This document shows positions 46,290 to 55,071 of a DNA stretch of 64,000 nt, one piece after another. Below the pieces are notes generated by a model. It was not told where the DNA came from. It saw only the letters and a list, made by a program, of their open reading frames with translations, and did not search any database. The position numbers and the translations under genes were made by a program. Origin of the DNA: Arcicella lustrica (GTDB lineage: Bacteria; Bacteroidota; Bacteroidia; Cytophagales; Spirosomataceae); assembly GCF_034930985.1 (NCBI RefSeq), contig NZ_JAYGIM010000012.1, positions 1-64,000 on the forward strand, given 5' to 3'. Position 1 is the first letter of the stretch; each line of letters begins with the position of its first letter.

Positions 46290-47249
46290 ATGAATAATTT
46301 ATCAAGCGAAGAATCAAATCCTAAGCCCAATTCAAATAATGTTTTAAAAGCTGTGTTGGCATTAGTGGCTTTGATTGCGGGTTGTTTGGCTTATATGCTT
46401 TTTGAATCAAAACAAACATCGGCAAATCAGCAAGAAGTAATAGAGACGAAAGTCATAGAATTGGCTGATACCCGTGTAAAGTTAGATTCTATCACGACGC
46501 AATTGGAGTCTCAAATTGCTGAAGTTACAAAACTAGGCGGAGATGTTGCTGAATTGGAAAAAGCAAAATTAGCTTTAGAAAAAGATAAAAAAGAGTTAAA
46601 CAGTCGTTATGCTTCTTTGGAAAATATCAAGGATAATTATGCTGAAAGAATTAAAAACTACGAATTAATTCTTATTGCTAAAGAAGCTGAATTGGTACAA
46701 TTAAGAGAAGAGAATTCTCATTTGACCAATGAAAACTCTACGCTTAAAACAGAGAAAAGTGGTTTGGTAAAAAGTATCGAAGAAGCAAGAGCTCAAAACC
46801 GTGAAGTATCTTCTATCAATAGAATTCTGACTGAAAAGGTTACTCGTGCAGCAGCCCTAAAAGCAGAATCTATCAAGATTTTGGGTGTTACTGATAAAGG
46901 AAAAGAGTTTGAAGATAGTCGTTACAGATCGAAGAAATTAGGGAAAATTAAGATTTCTATCCAACTATCTAAAAACGATCTTACAGAAAAAGGCAAGAAA
47001 ACCGTATTAGTCAGAATACTTGACCCAGATGGTTATACGCTTTTCGATACAGATTTAGGTTCTGGTAATTTTGAACATAATGGGCAAGACTTAGCTTTTA
47101 CCATTAAAAGAGATTTTACTTTCGATAATGAAAATCCTCATGCTGATTTTTACTTTGATCGTGGTGCTCCTTACAGAGCAGGAAAATATACGGTAGAACT
47201 TTTTGCCGAAGGCTTTAAAATCGGAACAGGTGGTTTTGAAGTAAAGTAA
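46290..47249 (+). CDS. Membrane-anchored coiled-coil protein of unknown function
   Basis: The 319-residue protein has a short N-terminal tail, one transmembrane helix (VLKAVLALVALIAGCLAYMLF, residues about 23-43), a coiled coil of roughly 150 residues (heptads from IELADTRVKLDSITTQLE to NREVSSINRILTEK), and a C-terminal beta-sandwich-like domain (KIKISIQLSKNDLTEKG ... GKYTVELFAEGFKIG). The C-terminal domain is probably periplasmic. Such proteins are frequent in Bacteroidota; the function is not known to me. It is closed by a terminator shared with the next, convergent gene. Confidence 0.75.
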   Translation: MNNLSSEESNPKPNSNNVLKAVLALVALIAGCLAYMLFESKQTSANQQEVIETKVIELADTRVKLDSITTQLESQIAEVTKLGGDVAELEKAKLALEKDKKELNSRYASLENIKDNYAERIKNYELILIAKEAELVQLREENSHLTNENSTLKTEKSGLVKSIEEARAQNREVSSINRILTEKVTRAAALKAESIKILGVTDKGKEFEDSRYRSKKLGKIKISIQLSKNDLTEKGKKTVLVRILDPDGYTLFDTDLGSGNFEHNGQDLAFTIKRDFTFDNENPHADFYFDRGAPYRAGKYTVELFAEGFKIGTGGFEVK

Positions 47250-47253
47250 AATT

Positions 47254-47280
47254 AAAGGCTGGAATCACTTCCAGCCTTTT
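47254..47280. terminator. Bidirectional terminator
   Basis: AAAGGCTGGAA (47254-47264), loop TCAC, TTCCAGCCTTTT (47269-47280): an 11-bp stem between convergent genes. Confidence 0.88.
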
Positions 47281-47284
47281 TGCT

Positions 47285-48124
47285 TTAGAGGTCAACAGAT
47301 AAGTTATAGGCTTTCTTTTTATCTTTCCAGTAGAATGTCATTTGGTTATTTTTAAATGATATTACTTTGAATAATGTGTTTTTAATGCCTTTGGCTTTGC
47401 CTCTTGCGTAAACAAAACCATTTTCTTGATAGAAGTCTTCGATGGTAAATGTTTCAGGTAAATATGGATTTCCTTCTACATCTGTACTATTTCTTCCTGC
47501 ATAATAATTAGCGTTTACGGTGAAGGTCTTTTTGTTATTAAGTGTAGCAGTAATGTCTTCAACTTTTGGAATACTGTTTGAATAAACAATTCCTGTCAGG
47601 ATTGTCTCTGTAGCTTTTCCAGATTGATATTCTCCACCAAACTGATTCCCTACTGTATTTTGATCTAGCATATAAATCACATTGCCCCCCAACAATGCAG
47701 CTTGAATTTTTAGTTTTTTAAAAGCTCTTTCTTTTACAGTGGTAATGTTGGAAATAGTGGTTGTACCAACTGCTTTTGAAAACACTTCATCCAATTTGTA
47801 CAATCCTTTCGTTTCTGATGCTACGTGCGTAAGTGTTACTCTTTCAAAATCAAAAACATTTCTGATTTCACCTAATGCCAAAGATTCTTTGAAGAACTGA
47901 ACTCTACCAGATTTGAAAGAGATTTTCTGAACAGCATTTTTGTAAATAGAATTAAGAACAGTCTCTGATGGATAAGTGAATTTAATTACATCAGGAGCAA
48001 TTTCCTTTACTTCTGCTAAAATTAGCCCTTCATTTGAAAAAATAGAATCTACAGGTATTTGTTGTGCCAAACCCATATTGGCGACTAAAGAGAGGAGAGA
48101 GAGATTTAATATTTTCTTGAACAT
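47285..48124 (-). CDS. Secreted protein of unknown function
   Basis: The start at 48124 (MFKKILNLSLLSLVANMGLAQ) gives a clear signal peptide; the frame extends to 48157 without support. The mature protein begins with an element seen in several exported Bacteroidota proteins (ILAEVKEIAPDVIKFTYPSE ... VQKISFKSGRVQFF), probably a small beta domain. The rest has KNTLFKVISFKNNQMTFYWKDKKK at its end and no recognised catalytic motif. A periplasmic location is likely. Confidence 0.72.
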   Translation of the reverse strand: MFKKILNLSLLSLVANMGLAQQIPVDSIFSNEGLILAEVKEIAPDVIKFTYPSETVLNSIYKNAVQKISFKSGRVQFFKESLALGEIRNVFDFERVTLTHVASETKGLYKLDEVFSKAVGTTTISNITTVKERAFKKLKIQAALLGGNVIYMLDQNTVGNQFGGEYQSGKATETILTGIVYSNSIPKVEDITATLNNKKTFTVNANYYAGRNSTDVEGNPYLPETFTIEDFYQENGFVYARGKAKGIKNTLFKVISFKNNQMTFYWKDKKKAYNLSVDL

Positions 48125-48445
48125 AAGCTTTATTTTGATGATTCGGAATAATGACAAACAAAAGGCTTTTTACCCTGTTTATTTCAAAGAATTATCTGTT
48201 CAACCATTAATAATAAGCAGAATTTATCTGTTTTAACGAAGGCTTTCAGAATCGGTAATCCACTAGAACTGTTTAAATTACTAGATAATATTTCTTGATA
48301 TTGAATTTTAAAAGATATATTCTCTGATTTTTCAGAATAAGCAGATAAATCGCAAAACTTATTCTGAATCATTTTTAGATTCAAGGAGAAAGATGTTAAT
48401 TTTGTGTTATTCTAAGAAAATTGAAATTTAAAACATAAAAAATAA
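48125..48445. other. Intergenic stretch upstream of ahcY with candidate promoter
   Basis: The only supported feature is TAATTTTG at 48397-48404, matching the -7 consensus TAnnTTTG, with a T-rich -33-like stretch (48372-48378) about 20 bp upstream, 42 bp before the ahcY start. I looked for an SAH or SAM riboswitch-like paired structure and saw none. No gene. Confidence 0.4.
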
Positions 48446-49762
48446 ATGTCAACTGGAACACAACAGTACGTGCCTTACAAAGTAAAAGACATCGCTTTGG
48501 CAGAATGGGGTCGTAAAGAAATACGTTTGGCCGAAGCAGAAATGCCAGGTTTGATGGCACTTCGTGCAGAATATGGTGAATCTCAACCTTTGAAAGGTGC
48601 TAGAATCGCAGGATGTTTGCACATGACTATCCAAACGGCTGTATTGATTGAAACATTAACGGCTTTAGGAGCAGACGTTACTTGGTCATCTTGTAATATT
48701 TTCTCTACACAAGATCACGCTGCTGCTGCTATTGCTGCTGCGGGAGTTCCTGTTTATGCTTGGAAAGGTATGAACGAAGAGGAATTCAACTGGTGTATTG
48801 AACAAACACTTTTCTTCGGAGAAGACCGTCAGCCTTTGAACATGATTTTGGATGATGGTGGTGATTTAACAAACATGGTATTCGATGAATATCCTGAATT
48901 GATTGAAGGCATCAAAGGTTTATCAGAAGAAACTACTACAGGTGTTCACCGTTTGTACGAGCGTTTGAAAAATGGTACTTTATATTTACCAGCTATCAAC
49001 GTGAACGATTCTGTTACTAAATCTAAATTTGATAACAAATACGGTTGTAAAGAATCATTGGTTGATGCAATCCGTCGTGCTACTGACTTAATGTTGGCTG
49101 GTAAAGTAGCGGTTGTAGCAGGTTATGGTGATGTAGGAAAAGGTTCTGCTGAATCTTTACGTGGTGCAGGTTGTAGAGTATTAGTAACTGAAATCGACCC
49201 AATTTGTGCTTTACAAGCTGCAATGGACGGCTTTGAAGTTGTTCCAATGGACGAAGCTGCTACTCGTGCTAACATTTTTGTTACAGCAACTGGTAACTTA
49301 CGCATCATTCGTGAACGTCACTTCAAAGCAATGAAAGATAAAGCTATCGTTTGTAACATCGGTCACTTCGATAACGAAATCGATATGGCTTGGTTGAACG
49401 GAGCTTATGGACATACAAAAGAGCAAATCAAACCACAAGTAGATTTATACAACATCGACGGTAAAGACGTAATCGTTTTGGCTGAAGGTCGTTTAGTAAA
49501 CTTAGGTTGTGCAATGGGTCATCCATCATTTGTAATGTCTAACTCTTTCTGTAACCAAACATTGGCACAGTTAGAATTATGGACTAACACAGATAAATAC
49601 GAGAAGAAATTATACATTCTTCCTAAACATTTGGATGAAAAAGTAGCTCGTTTACACTTATCACATATCGGTGTAAGATTAGAAACTTTAGAAACAGAAC
49701 AAGCAGAATATATCGGCGTAACTGTTGATGGACCATACAAAGCGGAACATTATCGTTATTAA
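48446..49762 (+). CDS. ahcY: Adenosylhomocysteinase (S-adenosylhomocysteine hydrolase)
   Basis: The 438-residue protein has the substrate-binding block (GCLHMTIQTAVLIETL, WSSCNIFSTQDHAAAAIA), the catalytic region with INVNDSVTKSKFDNKYG, the NAD-binding Rossmann motif VAGYGDVGKGSAESLRGAG and the C-terminal VMSNSFCNQTLAQLELW ... GPYKAEHYRY. It hydrolyses S-adenosylhomocysteine to adenosine and homocysteine in the cytoplasm, keeping methyltransferases such as the one at 9.9 kb active. It is monocistronic with its own promoter and terminator. Confidence 0.98.
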   Translation: MSTGTQQYVPYKVKDIALAEWGRKEIRLAEAEMPGLMALRAEYGESQPLKGARIAGCLHMTIQTAVLIETLTALGADVTWSSCNIFSTQDHAAAAIAAAGVPVYAWKGMNEEEFNWCIEQTLFFGEDRQPLNMILDDGGDLTNMVFDEYPELIEGIKGLSEETTTGVHRLYERLKNGTLYLPAINVNDSVTKSKFDNKYGCKESLVDAIRRATDLMLAGKVAVVAGYGDVGKGSAESLRGAGCRVLVTEIDPICALQAAMDGFEVVPMDEAATRANIFVTATGNLRIIRERHFKAMKDKAIVCNIGHFDNEIDMAWLNGAYGHTKEQIKPQVDLYNIDGKDVIVLAEGRLVNLGCAMGHPSFVMSNSFCNQTLAQLELWTNTDKYEKKLYILPKHLDEKVARLHLSHIGVRLETLETEQAEYIGVTVDGPYKAEHYRY

Positions 49763-49784
49763 GATTTTGGATTCTTGTCAATAT

Positions 49785-49826
49785 AAAAACTCCCCATCAG
49801 GTTTACTCTGGTGGGGAGTTTTTTTT
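49785..49826 (+). terminator. Terminator after ahcY
   Basis: AAAAACTCCCCATCAG (49785-49800) pairs with CTGGTGGGGAGTTTTT (49808-49823), one G-T wobble, followed by more T residues. Confidence 0.92.
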
Positions 49827-49867
49827 TGATTTAAGGGCTTTTTGAGATGTTCCTAAGACATTCTTAA

Positions 49868-50090
49868 AAGCATAAATCCCGAAGGGATGTCATTATTATA
49901 GCAATCATAGAAACGTTTTTTAAAGAACTCTGAAAGGGTGACATTACTATTTTGAACGTAAACAAATAGATTCAACAATTTGCAAATCTCAGTTGTATCA
50001 CTCCTTTGGATTTGTTGTTTTGTGCAAATGTGTTTTCTATAATCCTATCATTCCTTCGGAATTGTATATTAATACTTTTTGTTTATGTTC
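49868..50090. repeat. Composite REP/BIME-like element, copy 1
   Basis: The left end has AATCCCGAAGGGATGTCATT and ATTATAG; the right end carries the inverse type, TCTATAATCCTATCATTCC followed by TTCGGAATT. Between them are a CTGAAAGGGTGACAT unit, the unique stretch TTTTGAACGTAAACAAATAG, and the inverse unit TTGTATCACTCCTTTGG. The nested order (R1, R2, core, inverse R2, inverse R1) resembles a miniature inverted-repeat element. A close copy lies at 54741-54985. Confidence 0.75.
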
Positions 50091-50211
50091 AGCTAAGCAT
50101 GTCGAAAATTTGTCATAGAATTGCAAATACTTTTTATCTTTACTTTGACTTGACATCCTTGAGATGTCTTTCAAAATATTATCAAAAGCGAATGAGACTT
50201 TACCAATATCC

Positions 50212-51162
50212 ATGAACAAACACATTTATACAAAACTAACTTTTGGCGTATTAACGATTTTGGGATTAATAATATGTTCCCCTAAGAACGCTGTTGGACA
50301 AGTTAACGCTAAGCCAACTATATCATTTACTTTTGATGATGGTTCTATCGATGATATCGGCTCATATAAATTAGAAGTGTGGAATCAACAATTGCTTGAT
50401 AATTTGAAAAAGCATAAGCTGAAAGCAATTCTGTTTTCGGCAGGAGGTAATAAATCTACTACTAAAGGTAAATATGTATTATCATCGTGGAACAATGCTG
50501 GGCATTTCATTGCTAACCATACCATTTCTCATCCAAATTTCAACAGTAAAAGCATTAGCCTCGCAAGTTTTAAGCTAGAACTTACCCAAAATGATGCTAT
50601 CATAAGTAAGTATTCAAACTACTTGCCTTATTTTAGATTCCCTTACTTGAAAGAAGGTAATACACCCGAAAAGGTTAATGGCTTTAGGCAGTTCTTACAA
50701 GAAAAAGGCTATAAAAATGGACACGTAACAATTGATGCTTCTGATTGGTATGTTGACAGCCGATTAGTTAAAAGACTTAAAGAAAATCCTAAGGCAGATA
50801 TTACAGGCTTTAGAGAGTTTTACAAACAACATCTCTTCAATAGAGCCATTTTTTATGATTCGCTTTCATATCAAATGACTAATAGACATATCAATCATGT
50901 GATGCTCTTACACCATAATTTAGCAGGTGCATTATTTCTGGATGACCTAATTCAACATTTTAAGGATAATGGTTGGGAAGTAATTGATGCAGATAAGGCT
51001 TATCAAGACACAATTTTTCAAACAGAGATTGACAATATTCCAGCAGGTGAAAGCTTAATTTGGGCTTTAGCAAAAAAGTCTGGGAAATTCAATAATGTTC
51101 TAAGGTATCCTGCAGAAGATGGAGATTACGAAAAACCTCTTATGGATAAATTAGGACTTTGA
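50212..51162 (+). CDS. Polysaccharide deacetylase (NodB homology) family protein, exported
   Basis: The start at 50212 (MNKHIYTKLTFGVLTILGLIICS) gives a signal peptide ending around VGQ; the frame from 50164 only adds leader. The NodB motifs are recognisable: motif 1 SFTFDDGS with the catalytic Asp pair, motif 2 HTISHP (metal-binding His pair), motif 3 FRFPYLKEG, and a late VMLLHHN with the His of motif 5. The family removes N- or O-acetyl groups from chitin, peptidoglycan or acetylxylan; the substrate here cannot be told. It lies between the two copies of the composite REP element. Confidence 0.88.
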   Translation: MNKHIYTKLTFGVLTILGLIICSPKNAVGQVNAKPTISFTFDDGSIDDIGSYKLEVWNQQLLDNLKKHKLKAILFSAGGNKSTTKGKYVLSSWNNAGHFIANHTISHPNFNSKSISLASFKLELTQNDAIISKYSNYLPYFRFPYLKEGNTPEKVNGFRQFLQEKGYKNGHVTIDASDWYVDSRLVKRLKENPKADITGFREFYKQHLFNRAIFYDSLSYQMTNRHINHVMLLHHNLAGALFLDDLIQHFKDNGWEVIDADKAYQDTIFQTEIDNIPAGESLIWALAKKSGKFNNVLRYPAEDGDYEKPLMDKLGL

Positions 51163-51333
51163 TAAAATCCAACCCTTGTAGGTGTTTTTCATCTGTCGCC
51201 AAAACTACCCCTACTATATATCCCACAGATAAAGCAAGCAATCGAACAAATACCCCCATCTGTCGAATTTCTAATATTATTCTAAGTTTATTTTGCAATT
51301 TGCCGACATATTTAACTATTTAAAAATTGCATA

Positions 51334-54159
51334 ATGAATATATCTTTATTATCCAAAAGCATAAAAATAACCGTATCGGCTTTGCTTTTTAGCTCGCTTT
51401 TCTCTCATCTTTCTTTCGCCCAAAATGCTCCAGAAGAAAACAGATTTACTAAAGTCGTTTTAGCAGATAAGCTTGACGAACCGATGGAAATGACACTCTT
51501 GAAAGACGGAAGAGTATTGTTTGTTGAGCGAAAAGGTGCTTTAAAACAATTTGACCCCAATACTGGAGCTATCAAAACTTTAGCGACGATTCCTGTGAAT
51601 ACCAAGTACACCAATGCTAAAGGACAAAAACGTGAAGCCGAAGAAGGCTTAATGGGTTTAGTTCACGACCCAAATTTTGAGAAAAATCATTGGATTTATA
51701 TGTACTATGCCGACCCAAACAAAACGCAACATGTATTAGCTCGTTGGGAATTGAAAGGCGAAGAATTGGTAGAAAGTTCTAAAAAAGTTATTTTAGAAGT
51801 ACCAACACAAAGAGAAGAATGTTGCCATACAGGTGGAGGAATGGTTTTTGATAAATCAGGAAACTTGTTCTTGACAGTAGGAAACAATACTTCAAACAGT
51901 GGTTCGGATGGTTATGCCAACCTTGACGAACGTAAAGGCTGGGAGTATTGGGATGACCAACGTGGTGCAGGAAATACCAATAGTTTAACAGGTAAAATCC
52001 TAAGAATTACGCCACAGCCTGATGCTTCTTACACGATTCCCAAAGGAAATTTATATGAAACTTTGCCCAACAATGGTGATGGTTTGGTGAAAAAAGAAAT
52101 TTATACGATGGGACATCGTAATCCGTGGAGACCAACCATTGATAGCAAAACAGGTTATTTATATTGGGGAGAAGTAGGTCCTGATGCTTCTAACGATGGC
52201 GAGCAAGGCCCAAGAGGTTATGATGAATTTAACCAAGCTAAAAAAGCAAGCAACTTTGGTTGGCCATACTTCATTGGGGATAATAAAGTTTATACAGACT
52301 GGGATTTTGAAACGAAAAAAGCTCGTCCAAATTCAAAATATGACCCTGCCAATCCAATCAACGATTCTCCGAACAACACAGGTTTAAAACAATTACCTCC
52401 TGCACAAAAAGCCTTTATTTGGTATCCTTATGGTATTTCTGAAGATTTTCCTTTGGTTGGAAGTTCAGGAAGAAGTGCTACTGGTGGCCCAGTATTTCGT
52501 AAAGCTGATTTCCCGAATGGACAAAGAGTTTTTCCAAGTTATTATGAAGGAAAATGGTTGATTACTGATTTCATGCGTGGCTGGATTATGTCTGTGACAA
52601 TGGATGAAAAGGGAGATTTTAAATCTATGGAGCGTTTTATGCCGAGTACTGATTTCGGTAGTGCGATTGATATGGATTTTGCTCCAGATGGTGATTTGTA
52701 TGTTTTAGAATATGGTTCGGCTTGGTTCAGAGGAAACGATAATGCTCGTTTAGTAAAAGTAGAATACAATGGCGGAAATCGTATGCCGAAAGTTGTAGCT
52801 TCGGCTAATAATTTGACGGGAGCAGCTCCATTAAAAGTAAATTTCTCTTCAAAAGGAACAATCGACTATGACGGTGATAAATTGACTTATTTATGGGAAA
52901 TTAAAAGCAAAGCTGGCAAAAGAGTTCTAAGAACAGAAAACCCAAGTGTAACTTTTGATAAAGCAGGTACTTACAATGTAACACTTACGGTAAAAGATAC
53001 TAAAGGTGAAGAAAACAGTGAATCTTTAGAAGTAAAAGTAGGGAATGAATCGCCTGCGGTGGCTTTTGATATTAAAAAAGGAAACAAAACTTTTTACTTC
53101 CCGAACAAAGCGATTGAGTACGAAGTAAAAGTAGCGGACAAAGAAGACGGAGATTTGAAAAATGGAAAAATCAAACCCGACCAAGTAGCAGTAAGTATTG
53201 ATTATTTAGCAATTGGTTATGATAAAATCGAAGCTTCTCAAAATCATCGTGGCGTTGATGCCTCAGCTTTTGCTTCAATGGGCGAAAGAATGATGAATAA
53301 AAGCGACTGTAAATCTTGCCACATGATTGATAAAAAATCTGTTGGTCCAAGTTATCAAGATGTAGCAAAGAAATATAAAGGTGATACAAAAGCATTAGAT
53401 TATCTTTCTAAAAAAGTAATTGCAGGTGGTGGCGGAGTTTGGGGCGACCACATGATGGCGGCTCACCCTCAGATTTCACAGGCAGAAGCAAATATTATTG
53501 TTGAATACATTCTGAATATTAACGAACCTAAAACGGCTACTTCATTGCCTACCAATGGTTCATATATGACTAAAATTCCAGAAGGTAAAAAAGAAAATGG
53601 TTCATATATCTTGCGTGCAGCTTATAAAGATAAAGGCACGAAAGTAATGAAATCTTTGGCATCTGAAGACCTTATTGTATTGAGAAATGCCAAATTGAAT
53701 CCTGAATTGGCAGATAAAGCTAAAGGAACTCAATTGACCATTACACCAATGCGTTCATTTTCATTAGTTGGAAATAATGCTTACTTAGGCTACAAAAACA
53801 TTGATTTAAACGAAATTGCTCAGGTAGAATTAACCGCACAAGCACAAACAAGAGTAGGAGCATCAGGTGGTTTTGTGGAATTGAGATTAGATTCACCAAC
53901 AGGTGCTTTAATCGGTAAAAGTGAAACGATTGAACCTCGTGAAGTGAGAATGGGACCTCCTCCAACAACGACAGCTTCTACAAATGGACAAGTTGCAGCA
54001 ACAACTCCACCAGCGAGACCAGCTCCTAATTCATTAAAAATTGCAGTTCCAGCAAACTCAGGACAACATGATGTGTATTTTGTATTTAAAAATGATAAAG
54101 CAAAAGATTCACAAATTGTAATGTCAGTGTCGGCGATTGAATTTAAAAGTACTGAGTAG
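51334..54159 (+). CDS. PQQ-dependent sugar dehydrogenase with PKD and cytochrome c domains
   Basis: The 941-residue protein has a signal peptide (residues 1-29, ending SFAQ), a six-bladed glucose/sorbosone dehydrogenase domain (about residues 35-480; LEEGLMGLVHDPNF-like EEGLMGLVHDP, GNLFLTVGNNTS, TGKILRITP, MGHRNPWRP, YDEFNQAKKASNFGWP), a PKD domain (about 490-572), a cytochrome c domain with one haem-binding CKSCH and an axial Met (about 640-715), and a C-terminal beta-sandwich of about 140 residues. Sugar oxidation with electron transfer through the built-in haem in the periplasm is the likely role. The same fusion is common in Cytophagales. Confidence 0.92.
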   Translation: MNISLLSKSIKITVSALLFSSLFSHLSFAQNAPEENRFTKVVLADKLDEPMEMTLLKDGRVLFVERKGALKQFDPNTGAIKTLATIPVNTKYTNAKGQKREAEEGLMGLVHDPNFEKNHWIYMYYADPNKTQHVLARWELKGEELVESSKKVILEVPTQREECCHTGGGMVFDKSGNLFLTVGNNTSNSGSDGYANLDERKGWEYWDDQRGAGNTNSLTGKILRITPQPDASYTIPKGNLYETLPNNGDGLVKKEIYTMGHRNPWRPTIDSKTGYLYWGEVGPDASNDGEQGPRGYDEFNQAKKASNFGWPYFIGDNKVYTDWDFETKKARPNSKYDPANPINDSPNNTGLKQLPPAQKAFIWYPYGISEDFPLVGSSGRSATGGPVFRKADFPNGQRVFPSYYEGKWLITDFMRGWIMSVTMDEKGDFKSMERFMPSTDFGSAIDMDFAPDGDLYVLEYGSAWFRGNDNARLVKVEYNGGNRMPKVVASANNLTGAAPLKVNFSSKGTIDYDGDKLTYLWEIKSKAGKRVLRTENPSVTFDKAGTYNVTLTVKDTKGEENSESLEVKVGNESPAVAFDIKKGNKTFYFPNKAIEYEVKVADKEDGDLKNGKIKPDQVAVSIDYLAIGYDKIEASQNHRGVDASAFASMGERMMNKSDCKSCHMIDKKSVGPSYQDVAKKYKGDTKALDYLSKKVIAGGGGVWGDHMMAAHPQISQAEANIIVEYILNINEPKTATSLPTNGSYMTKIPEGKKENGSYILRAAYKDKGTKVMKSLASEDLIVLRNAKLNPELADKAKGTQLTITPMRSFSLVGNNAYLGYKNIDLNEIAQVELTAQAQTRVGASGGFVELRLDSPTGALIGKSETIEPREVRMGPPPTTTASTNGQVAATTPPARPAPNSLKIAVPANSGQHDVYFVFKNDKAKDSQIVMSVSAIEFKSTE

Positions 54160-54190
54160 AACTATTTTATAATTCCCAACCCATAAAAAT

Positions 54191-54243
54191 AAACCCAAGT
54201 TTTGTGATTTGTTCAGCATGACAAATCATAAAGCTTGGGTTTT
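54191..54243 (+). terminator. Terminator after the dehydrogenase gene
   Basis: AAACCCAAG (54191-54199) pairs with CTTGGGTTT (54234-54242), with an inner ATTTGT/ACAAAT stem, followed by T-rich sequence. Confidence 0.75.
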
Positions 54244-54305
54244 ACTGTTTTTTCGCCCTTGTTGGTCTAAGCAAAACTTGTCAAAAACATAAACGAAAGG
54301 GAAAT

Positions 54306-54602
54306 TCAATTAAACTTTTTTGAAGCTATTTTTTTAAGTATCCAACTAAATAATGCAAAGCCAATAGACCGCTCTAATAGAGCAAGTTCTAAAGCAAAAA
54401 CTCCTACAGTGAAAGATTTTCCATTTTCATTTTGTAAATAAAAATACATGCCCCACATAGTGTAAAAAAAACAAATAGCAAAAACTACATAGAAGCTAAA
54501 TGAAATCCAGAAGTGATTACTCTTTTGGATGCTTTTCCAATTATAATATGAGAAAGTCCAGCAGATGAGTACAACAAGAGTTGTAATAAAAATGTGTATC
54601 AT
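54306..54602 (-). CDS. Small membrane protein of unknown function
   Basis: The 98-residue protein has three predicted transmembrane helices (IFITTLVVLICWTFSYY, FWISFSFYVVFAICFFYTMW, VGVFALELALLERSIGFALFSW) and a basic C-terminus (KKIASKKFN). I do not recognise a family. It is a stand-alone gene convergent with the dehydrogenase gene, flanked upstream by the second composite REP element. Confidence 0.65.
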   Translation of the reverse strand: MIHIFITTLVVLICWTFSYYNWKSIQKSNHFWISFSFYVVFAICFFYTMWGMYFYLQNENGKSFTVGVFALELALLERSIGFALFSWILKKIASKKFN

Positions 54603-54740
54603 ATATTATAGAATTCGTTAAATGGATTTAGAACTTAAATAAACGTTATTTTCTTTGGTATAAGTCTTTATTATACTCTTGTTTATATAGAAATAGTAAT
54701 AAGAGTACTTCAAAAGAATGTCTATTAGTATGTACTTTAA

Positions 54741-54985
54741 AAACATAAATCCCGAAGGGATGTCATTATTATAGCAATAATAGAAACGTCTTTAACAGAA
54801 CCCTGAAAGCGTGATATGATGTATTCTATAACATAAAAAAATATTTTGAACGTAAACAAATAGATTAAACAATCTACAAATCTCAGTTGTATCACTCCTT
54901 TGGAGTTATTGTTTTGTATAAATGTATTTTCTATAATCCTGTCATCCCTTCGGGATTTTGTATTAATACTTTTTTGATTGTGTTT
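54741..54985. repeat. Composite REP/BIME-like element, copy 2
   Basis: Near copy of the element at 49868-50090, same orientation. The ends are AATCCCGAAGGGATGTCATT and TCATCCCTTCGGGATTTTG, and the core TTTTGAACGTAAACAAATAG is identical. It carries about 20-25 extra bases (around 54820-54842, with GATGTATTCTATAACATAAA) next to the second unit. The open frame 54887-55276 runs through it and into the antisense of the next gene and is not a gene. Otherwise 54603-55071 shows nothing. Confidence 0.75.
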
Positions 54986-55071
54986 TGCAAAATATTTAGG
55001 TTTTTTATCATTGGTTCTATATGTGTTTCAGAACATAACAAAGAGCGAGAAAGCGACTACAAATTAAGAAC

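Noticed and set aside
48125..48445. SAH or SAM riboswitch upstream of ahcY
   Set aside because: No paired structure of the required kind could be seen; only a promoter-like -7 element is supported.
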